This document shows, one piece after another, positions 1 to 8,445 of a stretch of 64,000 nt of DNA. This stretch comes from Chloroflexota bacterium (GTDB lineage: Bacteria; Chloroflexota; Anaerolineae; B4-G1; SLSP01), in contig JAIOAX010000017.1 of NCBI GenBank assembly GCA_019873645.1, positions 36,309-100,308 on the forward strand, written 5' to 3'. How positions within the stretch are numbered: the stretch's first letter is position 1; each line of letters starts with the position of its first letter. Below the pieces are notes generated by a model. The model saw only the letters and a program-made list of their open reading frames with translations. It was not told the DNA's origin and searched no databases. The position numbers and the translations under genes are program-made.

Positions 1-1
1 G

Positions 2-631
2 CCGCTTGAAATTGTAAACGACGGCGACGTGACTGCCCTCGCAGGCGCAATGTCATTAGGTGAGAACGGTGTACTCGGCATTGCCTTGGGGTCAAGCCAG
101 GCCAGCGGCTACGTGGCGCCGGATGGAACGCTCACCGGTTGGCTCAACGAACTGGCGTTTGCGCCGGTGGATTACAATCCCAACGCGGCGGTAGACGAGT
201 GGTCGGGCGACCGCGGGGTGGGGGCGGCTTATTTTTCGCAGCAGTGCGTCTTCCGTCTTGCGCCACGCGCGGGCATCACCGTCCCCGAAGGTCTCACGCC
301 GGCGGCAAAGCTCAAATTTGTCCAGGAGCGGCTTGAGGCCGGGCATCCAGGAGCGACGCAGATTTGGGAGACGATGGGGGTGTATATGGGCTATGCGATT
401 GCCCACTACGCCGATTTTTACAATCTGCGCCACGTGCTGATCCTGGGACGCTGTACTTCCGGCAGAGGAGGACCATTAATCCTCGATGGGGCCAATGCGG
501 TGTTGATGGCCGAATTCCCGGAACTGGCGCAGCGTATCCACATTCACCTGCCTGACGAAAAAAGCCGGCGTGTGGGACAGGCCATCGCCGCCGCCAGCCT
601 TCCGGCAGTACGAGTGGCGAGTAAAGAGTAG
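2..631 (+). CDS. ROK-family protein, C-terminal part (5' end outside window)
   Basis: The reading frame is open from the window edge, so the gene begins upstream; about 209 residues are visible. The first residues read VNDGDVTALAGA, the catalytic-Asp region typical of ROK sugar kinases and regulators, followed by a glycine-rich LGIALGSSQASG segment that fits the ATP-binding fold. The ROK zinc motif CxCGxxGC is absent, which places it in the diverged ROK-like group, not among the NagC/XylR repressors. The last third (LILGRCTSGRGGPLILDGAN) looks like the C-terminal nucleotide-contacting part. It is the first visible gene of an amino-sugar cluster, so sugar phosphorylation is likely, but the substrate cannot be read from the sequence. 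Confidence 0.75.
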   Translation, partial: PLEIVNDGDVTALAGAMSLGENGVLGIALGSSQASGYVAPDGTLTGWLNELAFAPVDYNPNAAVDEWSGDRGVGAAYFSQQCVFRLAPRAGITVPEGLTPAAKLKFVQERLEAGHPGATQIWETMGVYMGYAIAHYADFYNLRHVLILGRCTSGRGGPLILDGANAVLMAEFPELAQRIHIHLPDEKSRRVGQAIAAASLPAVRVASKE

Positions 632-730
632 AGAAATGGAGTAAAGAGAGAAATGAGGAATTGGGGTGGAATGATGGGAGAGAAATTACCTCAAATCAAC
701 CATTGCCCCCGACTTGTTACTCTTTACTCG
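618..730. repeat. Inverted repeat flanking a 5-8 bp word array (GAGTAAAGAGTA family)
   Basis: CGAGTAAAGAGTA at 618-630 is the exact reverse complement of TACTCTTTACTCG at 718-730. Degenerate copies of the word (GGAGTAAAGAGA, TTACTCG, TTACCTATTACTCG) extend both arms. The element overlaps the stop codon of the ROK-like gene and ends just before the ribosome-binding site of the deacetylase gene. Confidence 0.7.
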
Positions 731-764
731 TTACCTATTACTCGTCTGCTACTAAGGAGTGAAG

Positions 765-1625
765 ATGAAACTTCATCGTGAAACCGCAGAGATTTTTGTG
801 CCGGATGGACTTCCGGCAGAAGCGGCGTTGGCGCGCACAACCCACATGGCGATTGGGGCGCACCAGGACGATCTTGAAATTATGGCCTTCGACGGCATCC
901 TCAAATGTTTCCAGCGTCAGGACCGCTGGTTCACCGGCGTGGTCGTCACCAACGGCGCTGGTTCGCCGCGCGCCGACCTGTACGCCGATTACACCGATGC
1001 AGCCATGCAGGTGGTGCGGCGTAAGGAGCAAAAGAAAGCGGCGGTCATCGGTGAGTATGCTGCACAAGTGTTGCTTGACTATCCCAGTGCGGTGCTCAAA
1101 AACGGCGCCGATCCATCGCCCGTTGAAGACCTGCTCACGTTGTTTGAGTGGGCGCACCCTGAGGTCATCTACACGCATAACCTCGCCGACAAACATGATA
1201 CCCATGTCGCCGTGACCCTGCGGGTGATCGAGGCCTTGCGGCGCCTGCCGGCTGCGGCGCGTCCGCAACACCTGTACGGGTGTGAGGTGTGGCGTAATCT
1301 GGACTGGCTGGTGGATGCGGACAAAGTCACCTTCGATGTATCCGCGCATCAAGGGTTGCAGGCGGCGCTCTTAGGCGTCTTTGATTCGCAGGTGTGCGGC
1401 GGCAAACGCTATGACCTGGCGACGATGGGCCGCCGTCAGGCCAACGCCACCTACTTCGCTTCGCACGATACCGATACCGCGACCGGCCTGATCTTCGCGA
1501 TGGATCTCACGCCGCTGATTGTCAATCCCGCGTTGAATGTGGCGGATTATGTACAATCTTTTATCGCGCGCCTTTCCCAAGAAGTGACCACACGCATCGA
1601 AACGCTCGGCGGCGCGACGCTTTGA
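765..1625 (+). CDS. PIG-L/LmbE-family N-deacetylase
   Basis: A 286-residue zinc-dependent deacetylase of the LmbE/PIG-L family, whose known members remove the N-acetyl group from GlcNAc-containing glycans or glycolipids. The sequence shows the family motif as GAHQDDLE (usual form AHPDDE) near residue 30 and a second metal-site cluster DKHDTH near residue 145. There is no signal peptide, so it acts in the cytoplasm. The ATG at 765 is preferred to the GTG at 759 because AAGGAG at 754-759 lies five bases before it. Neighbours (ROK-like, SIS isomerase, nucleotidyltransferase, NamZ) suggest the substrate is an imported acetylated amino sugar; that is inference. Confidence 0.85.
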   Translation: MKLHRETAEIFVPDGLPAEAALARTTHMAIGAHQDDLEIMAFDGILKCFQRQDRWFTGVVVTNGAGSPRADLYADYTDAAMQVVRRKEQKKAAVIGEYAAQVLLDYPSAVLKNGADPSPVEDLLTLFEWAHPEVIYTHNLADKHDTHVAVTLRVIEALRRLPAAARPQHLYGCEVWRNLDWLVDADKVTFDVSAHQGLQAALLGVFDSQVCGGKRYDLATMGRRQANATYFASHDTDTATGLIFAMDLTPLIVNPALNVADYVQSFIARLSQEVTTRIETLGGATL

Positions 1626-1645
1626 TCTGGTTTAGCATAAAATTT

Positions 1646-1720
1646 TACCACTAATCTTCACGAATCTGCACTAATTTTGATTTTTATTCGTGAAGATGGG
1701 TGTAGATTCGTGGTGAATTT
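1646..1720. repeat. Imperfect hairpin of TTCGTG(A/G)-type words
   Basis: The left arm carries AATCTTCACGAATCTGCACTAA and the right arm its near reverse complement with ATTCGTGAAGATGGGTG and TAGATTCGTGGTG. The same word family recurs at 50384-50413 and 50591-50637. It sits between the deacetylase stop and the SIS-protein start. Confidence 0.6.
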
Positions 1721-1777
1721 TTTCCGGATTACTCCATGAATCTGCTTAACCTGTTGATTGTAGACCAGGAGGCCATG

Positions 1778-2827
1778 ATGAGCTTGAAAACCGAAATCCT
1801 TGAGCAGCCGGAGGTCTTGGCGCGGCTGCTGGAAAACCAAAGGGCGACTATCGAAACGATTGCCGCCGCGCTGTGCAACTATGACATTCGCTACCTGTTT
1901 CTGGCGGCGCGGGGCACCTCGGATAACGCCGGCCTGTATGCCAAGTACCTGTGGGGCGCCTACAACCGCATGCCCACAGCGTTGGCGACCCCCTCGCTTT
2001 TCAGCCTGTACGGCAAACCGCCGAGTCTGAAAAACGCGCTGGTGGTAGGCATCTCGCAGTCGGGACGCTCGCCCGATATTGTGGAAGTTATACGTGAAGG
2101 ACGCCGCCAGGGCGCGCCGACGCTGGTGATCACCAACGCGCCGGATTCCCCGCTGGCCCAGGCGGCGGAATTTGTGGTTGACATTCAGGCCGGTCCTGAG
2201 CAGGCCGTCGCGGCGACGAAGACCTATACGGCGCAGCTGATGGCGATTGCCATGCTCTCGGTCGCTTTGAACCGGGCGGCCGGTGAGGCCGATGACCGCT
2301 GGCGTGATTTGCAGGATGTGCCGACGCTGGTGCGGCAGGCGCTCGACCTGGATCCGGTCATTGAGCGCGCTGCCGAACGTTATCGTTATATGGAGCAGTG
2401 CGTCGTGCTCGGACGCGGCTTCAACTATGCCACGGCTTTTGAGTGGTCGTTGAAGATGAAGGAGCTGGCCTATATCATTGCAGCGCCCTATTCCTCAGCC
2501 GATTTTCAACATGGGCCGGTTGCCGTCGTCTCACAGGGATTCCCGGTGTTGGCTGTGGCGCCGGATGGGGTGGTCTTCGATGATATGCTCGCTTTATTGA
2601 AATCGCTGGTCAACCAGCAGGGCGTGGAGTTGCTGGTGATCTCCAACCGCGAGGCGGCGCTCTCGTTAGCGCACACCCCGTTGCGGCTGCCCATCCGTAT
2701 GCCTGAATGGATCAGCCCGATTGTCGCCATCACGCCAGCGCAGCTTTTCAGCTACTACCTCACGCGCGCTAAGGGCTACGATACCGAAGCGCCACGCGGC
2801 CTGCGCAAGGTGACGTTGACGCAGTGA
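1778..2827 (+). CDS. Double-SIS-domain sugar isomerase/deaminase (GlmS isomerase-like, AgaS/GlmD type)
   Basis: A 349-residue protein equivalent to the isomerase half of glucosamine-6-phosphate synthase, without the glutaminase domain. The first SIS domain has FLAARGTSDNAG and VGISQSGRSPD (phosphosugar-binding Ser/Thr cluster); the second begins at VLGRGFNYATAFEWSLKMKE with the conserved Glu. Such GATase-free proteins act as glucosamine-6-phosphate deaminases or related aldose-ketose isomerases. AGGAGG at 1767-1772 favours the second ATG (1778, spacing five) over 1775 and over an ORF extension to 1736. It is not a MurQ etherase, since that family has a single SIS domain of different sequence. 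In the cluster it would pass amino-sugar phosphates towards fructose-6-phosphate. Confidence 0.85.
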   Translation: MSLKTEILEQPEVLARLLENQRATIETIAAALCNYDIRYLFLAARGTSDNAGLYAKYLWGAYNRMPTALATPSLFSLYGKPPSLKNALVVGISQSGRSPDIVEVIREGRRQGAPTLVITNAPDSPLAQAAEFVVDIQAGPEQAVAATKTYTAQLMAIAMLSVALNRAAGEADDRWRDLQDVPTLVRQALDLDPVIERAAERYRYMEQCVVLGRGFNYATAFEWSLKMKELAYIIAAPYSSADFQHGPVAVVSQGFPVLAVAPDGVVFDDMLALLKSLVNQQGVELLVISNREAALSLAHTPLRLPIRMPEWISPIVAITPAQLFSYYLTRAKGYDTEAPRGLRKVTLTQ

Positions 2828-2828
2828 G

Positions 2829-2945
2829 AAGGGATTGGGGATTAGGAATTGGGGATTGGGGGGCGGGAGACAAGTGAGGGGCGTCTAATATCCCCACTCT
2901 TAGTCTCTCATCATAACTTCCTAGTCCCCGGTCTCTAATCCCTGT
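2829..2945. repeat. Hairpin of GGGATTAGGAATTGGGG words and their reverse complement
   Basis: Tandem GGGATTGGGGATTAGGAATT words at 2833-2859 are followed at about 2920-2944 by CCTAGTCCCCGGTCTCTAAT, the reverse-complement word family. The same family occurs at 18908-18975, 58561-58600 and 62648-62728. Confidence 0.6.
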
Positions 2946-2959
2946 TTCCAGGAGGAATT

Positions 2960-3886
2960 ATGCCGCAAAATCTTACACTGATCGTGATGGCGGCCGGGTT
3001 GGGGAGCCGCTATGGGGGCATCAAACAGATTGAGCCGGTCGGGCCGCATGGGGCGACGCTGCTGGATTACGCCGTCTACGATGCACTGCGCGCCGGTTTT
3101 GGCAAAGTCGTGTTTGTCCTCAACGAGGCTATCGCCGCGTCGTTTGAGGAGCGGTTTGGGACGACGATCGCACGGCATTGCGAGGTTGCCTATGTCATTC
3201 AGCGTTTGACGGATATACCGGTTGAATTCGCTGTGCCGCCGGAACGCAAGAAGCCCTGGGGCACCGGACATGCAGTGCTCAGTTGTAAGCGTGTTGTGGA
3301 CGGGCCATTTGCCGTCATCAACGCCGATGATTTCTATGGACACGCGGCTTTTGAGACATTGGCCGGTTATCTGACCCACGCAGAAGATCAAAACGGCTTC
3401 TACAACTACTGCATGGTCGGTTATACGCTGGAGCATACGATCACCGAGCATGGGCATGTCTCACGCGGCATCTGCGAGGTGGACGCTGACGGCTATCTGA
3501 TGCACATCCGCGAACGCATCCATATCGAGCGGCGTGGTGCAGCTATCGCTTATACTGAGGATGGCGCAACATGGATCACGCTCCCAAACAACACCATTGT
3601 CTCTATGAATATTTGGGGATTTACACCGAGCCTGTTTGCGGAGCTAGAACAGCGCTTTCCCATCTTCCTGCGTGATAATGTCTCCGCTCTCGCAAAAGTA
3701 GAATTCTTCCTGCCCAATATCGTAGGAGACCTGGTGCAGGAGGAGCGGGCGCGCGTCAAAGTGCTTCATAGCGACGCCCAATGGTTTGGCGTGACGTACA
3801 AAGAAGACCGTCCACGGGTACAGCAGGCCATCCGTGCTTTGATCGCCCAGGGCATTTATCCTGAAAATTTGTGGCAAGGGGCTTGA
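2960..3886 (+). CDS. Sugar-phosphate nucleotidyltransferase
   Basis: A 308-residue NTP-transferase-fold protein. The N-terminus LIVMAAGLGSRYGGIKQ is the nucleotide-binding G-x-G-x-R...K signature of this superfamily, and VINADDFYG near residue 115 is the metal-binding Asp motif. Family members join an NTP to a sugar 1-phosphate to make a nucleotide sugar. A strong AGGAGG lies a few bases before the ATG. Placed between an amino-sugar isomerase and a muramidase, it could serve a recycling route analogous to MurU (MurNAc-1-phosphate uridylyltransferase), but its subfamily differs from MurU and the substrate is unproven. Confidence 0.8.
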   Translation: MPQNLTLIVMAAGLGSRYGGIKQIEPVGPHGATLLDYAVYDALRAGFGKVVFVLNEAIAASFEERFGTTIARHCEVAYVIQRLTDIPVEFAVPPERKKPWGTGHAVLSCKRVVDGPFAVINADDFYGHAAFETLAGYLTHAEDQNGFYNYCMVGYTLEHTITEHGHVSRGICEVDADGYLMHIRERIHIERRGAAIAYTEDGATWITLPNNTIVSMNIWGFTPSLFAELEQRFPIFLRDNVSALAKVEFFLPNIVGDLVQEERARVKVLHSDAQWFGVTYKEDRPRVQQAIRALIAQGIYPENLWQGA

Positions 3887-3911
3887 CAGCGAACTTAAAG
3901 CATTATATAAT
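3883..3911 (+). promoter_or_regulatory. Consensus sigma-A promoter of the ROK repressor gene
   Basis: TTGACA at 3883-3888 and TATAAT at 3906-3911 are separated by 17 bases, an exact match to the housekeeping promoter consensus. It overlaps the end of the nucleotidyltransferase gene and precedes the GTG start at 3972. Confidence 0.85.
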
Positions 3912-3918
3912 AACTTCG

Positions 3919-3934
3919 TAAGTAAATTTAACTA
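3919..3934. promoter_or_regulatory. Operator-like palindrome at the ROK promoter start site
   Basis: TAAGTAAATTTAACTA is a near-palindrome centred on AAATTT (12 of 16 positions symmetric). It begins about eight bases after the -10 box, at the expected transcription start. ROK repressors commonly bind AT-rich palindromes in their own promoters, so autoregulation is inferred. Confidence 0.45.
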
Positions 3935-3971
3935 TCTAACATTCCTCTTTCCAGGTCTTAAGGCGCGACCC

Positions 3972-5174
3972 GTGACCCAAAAAGCGACCCACGAACAAAC
4001 GCGAGTCCATAATACGCAACTGGTGTTCAGCACCATCTACGAACGCGGAGAAATTAGCCGGGCCGAGATCGCGCGGCTCACCCACCTGACACGCCCCACC
4101 GTTTCCGATGTTGTCGCCGATTTAATCCACGCAGGTTTGATTGAAGAAGTAGGCCGCGCGCCCTCGACCGGTGGCAAACGCGCGATTTTGTTGCGCGTGG
4201 ATGAGGATTCACGTTGTTTGATCGGCTTGGACCTGGCGCGCGAAGACTTCCGTGGCGCCTTGATCAATTTGCGTGGCGAGATCAAACAGCGCGTCAGTTT
4301 GCCGTTGGAGGGTCGTGACGGCAATGCGGCTCTGGAACTGGTTTATACACTGGTGGAAACACTGAAGGCCGCAGCGCAGCATCCGGTGCTGGGAATCGGC
4401 ATTGGCGCACCGGGATTGGTGGACGCTGTAGATGGCGTCATCCACCAGGCCGTCAACCTCAACTGGCGCAATATCCACCTGCGGGACCTGCTCCAGGAAC
4501 GTTATCGCTTGCCGGTTTACATGGCTAATGATTGCCAGGTGGCGGCACTCGGTGAATACACGTTTGGGGAAAACAACCGCGGCAAAGACCTGGTTGTGAT
4601 CTACGTAGGCAAAGGTGTCGGTGCGGGGATTGTGGTCAGCGGGCGGCTGTTTCACGGCAACCCCCTGGGTGCCGGCGAGATCGGCCATGTGGTGGTTGCC
4701 GAAAACGGCGAACCCTGTCAATGTGGAAATTATGGCTGTCTGGAAACGGTTGCCAACGCACGCGCTATTGTTCGACGGGCGCGTGTGTTGGCCCACGTTT
4801 ATCCGCAGTCTATCCTGAATCAACTTGTCCCTCATCCGGACGCGATGACTTTCGAGACGGTATGTGAGGCGTTTGCCGAGGGGGACGAGGCGGCGCGCCA
4901 GGTCATCCGCGAGGTCGGACAACATCTCGGCATAGCGGCGGCGAACCTGGTGAGTGTCTTGGGAGGCTGCCGCATTTTGCTGGCGGGACGCATCACGTGT
5001 TTTGGGCAATTTCTGCGGGATGTGGTGCGAGAAACGTTATCTCAACGCGCCCTGGCCGCACTGGTGCGAAGCTCAGAGATTGATTTTGTGAGCATGAGCG
5101 CGGATATTATTTTGCTCGGTGCAGCGGCATTGTTGCTGCATGAGGAACTGGGGTTGTTTCCTTTTGGCGGGTAA
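3972..5174 (+). CDS. ROK-family transcriptional repressor (NagC/XylR type)
   Basis: A 400-residue regulator. Residues about 15-75 form a MarR-like winged helix (ISRAEIARLTHLTRPTVSDVVADLIHAGLIEEVG), followed by a ROK sugar-binding domain with GIGAPGLVD and the zinc motif CQCGNYGCLE near residue 253. Proteins of this type sense a sugar or sugar phosphate and release DNA. GTG at 3972 is the first start that keeps the whole helix-turn-helix. It has its own consensus promoter with a palindrome at the start site and is followed after five bases by the NamZ-like gene, so it probably controls this salvage operon and itself. Confidence 0.9.
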   Translation: MTQKATHEQTRVHNTQLVFSTIYERGEISRAEIARLTHLTRPTVSDVVADLIHAGLIEEVGRAPSTGGKRAILLRVDEDSRCLIGLDLAREDFRGALINLRGEIKQRVSLPLEGRDGNAALELVYTLVETLKAAAQHPVLGIGIGAPGLVDAVDGVIHQAVNLNWRNIHLRDLLQERYRLPVYMANDCQVAALGEYTFGENNRGKDLVVIYVGKGVGAGIVVSGRLFHGNPLGAGEIGHVVVAENGEPCQCGNYGCLETVANARAIVRRARVLAHVYPQSILNQLVPHPDAMTFETVCEAFAEGDEAARQVIREVGQHLGIAAANLVSVLGGCRILLAGRITCFGQFLRDVVRETLSQRALAALVRSSEIDFVSMSADIILLGAAALLLHEELGLFPFGG

Positions 5175-5179
5175 ATTCA

Positions 5180-6337
5180 ATGGTTATCACGGGATTGGAA
5201 CGTATGCTTCGCAACGGCGCCTTACTGCTCAAGGGACGCCGGGTCGGGTTGGTGACCCATGCGGCGGCGGTCACAAGTGAGCTTACCGATAGCGTGACCG
5301 CGCTCTTACGTTGTGGGGTGACCCTGGCAGCGCTTTTCGTTCCAGAGCATGGCTTTTACGGCGCCGTCGCCGATGGTCAGGAAGTGCGGAATAGCATCCA
5401 CAAACATACGCATCTACCCATTTATAGCCTGTATGGCACTACGCACGAACCCATACCGGCGATGCTGGCCGATGTGGACATTCTGGTCTGCGATATGCAG
5501 GATGTGGGGGTGCGTTTCTACACCTTCATCAGCACCTTGTATTACGTTCTTAAAGGCGCGGTCAAAGTCCATGTGCCGGTGGTCGTGCTGGATCGTCCCA
5601 ATCCCCTCAACGGGGTGACGCGGGAGGGGCCGGTGCTGAAGGCAGGCTTCGAGTCCTTCGTCGGCGCACTGCCGATTCCCTTGCGCTATGGCATGACGCT
5701 GGGAGAGCTCGCATACTTTATGAACCACACCCAGGAAATCAATGCGGAATTGACGGTTATCCCGCTGGCAGGCTGGGAACGGGAGATGTGGTTTGACGAG
5801 ACCGGTTTGCCCTGGGTGCCCACGTCGCCGGCGATGGCACATTTCGCCACGGCGCTGGTTTATCCGGGCGCCTGTTTGCTGGAAGGGACGAATGTCTCTG
5901 AGGGGCGCGGGACGGCGTTGCCGTTCGAGGTGTGTGGCGCACCGTGGATAGACGGAGAGGTGCTGGCTGCCTATTTGAACGCCCTGGCGTTGCCAGGGGT
6001 GCGCTTCCGTCCTGTGCAGTTTGTGCCGACGGCTTCTAAGTTCGTTGGGGAGCTTTGTGGCGGTGTGCAGATTCACATAACTGACCGCGCCGTGTTCCGT
6101 TCGGTGACAGTGGGATTGCATCTGCTGGCGGCGTTGAAAGCCTTATACCCGGCGGATTTCGCCTGGCTGCCTCAGAGTTGGGAGGGTGCGCATCCACACA
6201 TTGATTTGTTGGCCGGGACGGATCAGGTGCGGCGGGCGTTGGATGACAGAGTCGAGGTTGCTGCGTTGGTGGAGAGCTGGGCGGAAGAAATCCAACTTTT
6301 TGAGGACGCCGGCCGTCGGTATTGGCTGTATGCATAA
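5180..6337 (+). CDS. namZ: DUF1343 / NamZ-type exo-beta-N-acetylmuramidase (GH171-like)
   Basis: A 385-residue protein matching the DUF1343 family: GLVTHAAAVT near residue 24, the VPEHGFYGA motif near residue 54, DMQDVGVRFYTFISTLYY near residue 106 and DRPNPL near residue 139. Characterised members (NamZ of Bacillus and Tannerella) remove MurNAc from the non-reducing ends of peptidoglycan fragments. It begins directly with the domain and shows no signal peptide, unlike secreted NamZ, so it should act in the cytoplasm on imported material. It starts five bases after the ROK repressor gene and is followed by an oligomer ABC importer, which supports muropeptide or disaccharide uptake and intracellular trimming. 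Confidence 0.85.
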   Translation: MVITGLERMLRNGALLLKGRRVGLVTHAAAVTSELTDSVTALLRCGVTLAALFVPEHGFYGAVADGQEVRNSIHKHTHLPIYSLYGTTHEPIPAMLADVDILVCDMQDVGVRFYTFISTLYYVLKGAVKVHVPVVVLDRPNPLNGVTREGPVLKAGFESFVGALPIPLRYGMTLGELAYFMNHTQEINAELTVIPLAGWEREMWFDETGLPWVPTSPAMAHFATALVYPGACLLEGTNVSEGRGTALPFEVCGAPWIDGEVLAAYLNALALPGVRFRPVQFVPTASKFVGELCGGVQIHITDRAVFRSVTVGLHLLAALKALYPADFAWLPQSWEGAHPHIDLLAGTDQVRRALDDRVEVAALVESWAEEIQLFEDAGRRYWLYA

Positions 6338-6388
6338 ACTCTTTTGATAAATGTTCCAACGTTCAAACGCTTTTCCAGGGAGGGTTCG

Positions 6389-7474
6389 TTGAACAGCACA
6401 ACCATAAATCCACGGGTTATGCTCCAAAAGATGCCGTTGCGGCGGTGGATCAAGCGCGTTGCCTCGAATTATGTGGTCAGGATGGTAGGGCGCGCGATTT
6501 TCACGATATGGTTTGTCACCAGTTTGATCTTCTTTCTGGTGCGGCTGATGCCTTCCAATCCCATCGAGGTCTACATCAACGAGTTGATGGTGCAATACAG
6601 TCTCACGTATGCCGAGGCGCGCGATCAGGCCGCCTCGCTTTTCGCCATAGACCTGGATGCGCCGCTCTGGAGGCAGTATGTGGATTACATGGTGCAACTG
6701 GCGCATGGCAATCTGGGGAATTCATTGCGTTCGCCGGGGACGTCGGTGTGGCAAATCATCGTGGCCTTTTTGCCCTGGACGTTGTTCAGTGTGGGGTTAG
6801 GGTTAATCATCAGTTTTGTCTTGGGCGTGTTTATTGGGATGTTGCTGGCCTATAAACGCCAGGCTTTGTGGGAGCCGGCCGTGTCGGGCACGGCTTCGGT
6901 GTTGAGTTCGATTCCCAATTACCTCATCGGCATTGTCCTGGTCGTGTATCTGGGGGTGCAATGGAAACTGGTCCCCATCCATAAGATGCGTGGCTCACAC
7001 TCACCGGGGATGCAACCGGCGTTCACCTGGGCCTTTATCGCGGATATTTTCTTCCATGCAGCGTTGCCTATCCTTACGTATGTGCTCTCGACCATCGGCT
7101 CGTGGATTCTTTCGATGAAGAGCAGCACCATCGGGACGTTAGGGGAAGATTATGTGACGGTAGCGCGGGCGCGTGGCCTTCCCGAGGGACGTATTACGAC
7201 CGCTTATGTGGGCCGTAATGCTATGTTGCCGCTCATTACCCAATTGCTGATCAGCATCGGTTTTGTCGTCGGCGGTTCGATTCTCATCGAAAATATCTTC
7301 GTTTATCAAGGGATTGGCTACCGGCTGCTATCGGCCCTGAGCACGCGCGATTATCCGTTGATGCAAGGTATTTTCATGATCATCACGATTTCGGTGGTGG
7401 TCTCCAATCTGGTGGCCGACTTCATTTATGGGTGGTTTGATCCCCGTGTGCGCATTGCCGGAGGTGAAAAGTGA
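6389..7474 (+). CDS. dppB: Opp/Dpp-type ABC importer permease 1
   Basis: An integral-membrane permease of the binding-protein-dependent family, about 361 residues with the usual six membrane segments. The cytoplasmic coupling loop is visible as EDYVTVARARGLPEGRITTAYVGRNA near residue 255. The reading frame could begin at 6344, but AGGGAGGG at 6377-6384 sits four bases before an in-frame TTG at 6389, making that the likely start. The upstream stretch contains a GTTCCAACGTTCAAACG repeat word. It overlaps the next permease gene by four bases (GTGA). Confidence 0.9.
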   Translation: MNSTTINPRVMLQKMPLRRWIKRVASNYVVRMVGRAIFTIWFVTSLIFFLVRLMPSNPIEVYINELMVQYSLTYAEARDQAASLFAIDLDAPLWRQYVDYMVQLAHGNLGNSLRSPGTSVWQIIVAFLPWTLFSVGLGLIISFVLGVFIGMLLAYKRQALWEPAVSGTASVLSSIPNYLIGIVLVVYLGVQWKLVPIHKMRGSHSPGMQPAFTWAFIADIFFHAALPILTYVLSTIGSWILSMKSSTIGTLGEDYVTVARARGLPEGRITTAYVGRNAMLPLITQLLISIGFVVGGSILIENIFVYQGIGYRLLSALSTRDYPLMQGIFMIITISVVVSNLVADFIYGWFDPRVRIAGGEK

Positions 7475-8379
7475 CGTCAACCGCAGCCCTGATGCCCAAG
7501 ACCGGTATCCGCTATTGGCCGGGACGCTTGATACGTGGGATCGGTCGGTTTTTGAAACTGATGAGCCGCAACAAGACGGGTTTTGTCGGTTTCTTGATCT
7601 TTATTAGCTTTGTGTTGCTGACGACGGTGGGAACGTGGTTTGTGCCGCCGGCAACTTCCGCCGACATCACGGCGATTTATGCGCCGCCCTCGTGGAAACA
7701 CCTTCTGGGTACGGATAGCCAGGGAAAAGACATTTTTGCGCAGATCGTTCATGGAGGGTGGGACATTCTCAAAATGGCTCTGTTGACCGGCATCATTTCG
7801 ACGTTCATCGGTGTGGCGCTTGGCTCGCTGAGCGCGCTTATCGGCGGGGGCTTCGATGCCTTTCTCTCGATGCTGGCCGACATCTGGCTGACCATTCCGC
7901 GTTTTCCGTTACTGGCTGTGTTAGCCACATTAGTTAAACTGGACAATATGTTACTGCTGGCATTGTTGCTCTCGGTGCTCTCATGGGCGGGTCTGTATCG
8001 TTCCATCCGCGCCCAGGTGTTCTCGCTCAAAGAGCGCGATTACATTGAAGCGGCGATGGCTTTGGACTTGGGGCTGTGGCATATCATTTTCTCCGAAGTG
8101 TTGCCGAACATGTTGAGTTACATTGCCATCAGCTTTACCTTCGGGATGACGTCCGCTATCTATGCCCAGGTGGGGCTGGTTTTCCTGGGATTGGTGCCCT
8201 TGACCCGCAACTGGGGGGTGATGATCAACCTGGCATGGACGCAGGGCGCGATTTTCTTCAAGGACAGCGTGTATTTCATTATGGCCCCGGTGACGGCGAT
8301 CGCGCTTTTCCAGCTTTCAATTGTGTGGATGAGCCGCTCGCTCGAAGAAATCTTCAACCCACGTCTGCGAACGGGGTAA
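7471..8379 (+). CDS. dppC: Opp/Dpp-type ABC importer permease 2
   Basis: A 302-residue partner permease of the DppC/OppC family. It has an N-terminal cytoplasmic stretch and one membrane helix, then the extracytoplasmic HLLGTDSQGKDIFAQIVHG signature near residue 70 that is diagnostic of DppC/OppC, and the coupling loop LKERDYIEAAMALDLGLW near residue 187. The GTG start overlaps the stop of the first permease, so the two are translated together as the transmembrane pair. Confidence 0.93.
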   Translation: MTSTAALMPKTGIRYWPGRLIRGIGRFLKLMSRNKTGFVGFLIFISFVLLTTVGTWFVPPATSADITAIYAPPSWKHLLGTDSQGKDIFAQIVHGGWDILKMALLTGIISTFIGVALGSLSALIGGGFDAFLSMLADIWLTIPRFPLLAVLATLVKLDNMLLLALLLSVLSWAGLYRSIRAQVFSLKERDYIEAAMALDLGLWHIIFSEVLPNMLSYIAISFTFGMTSAIYAQVGLVFLGLVPLTRNWGVMINLAWTQGAIFFKDSVYFIMAPVTAIALFQLSIVWMSRSLEEIFNPRLRTG

Positions 8380-8383
8380 GGAT

Positions 8384-8445
8384 ACAAGGGGCAAGGGGCA
8401 GGGAGCAAGGAGCAAGAGGCAAGGGGACAGGGAGCAAGGAACAAG
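8384..8445. repeat. Low-complexity GGGCAAGGAGCAAG array
   Basis: Seven to eight degenerate copies of a GGAGCAAG/GGGCAAGG word fill the whole gap between the permease and the first ATPase gene, and the last copy supplies the weak ribosome-binding site. The arrangement resembles the other word arrays in this window, here without an obvious reverse-complement arm. Confidence 0.6.

Noticed and set aside
1778..2827. MurQ etherase for MurNAc-6-phosphate
   Set aside because: The protein has two SIS domains arranged as in GlmS/AgaS and lacks the MurQ motifs, despite the NamZ context.
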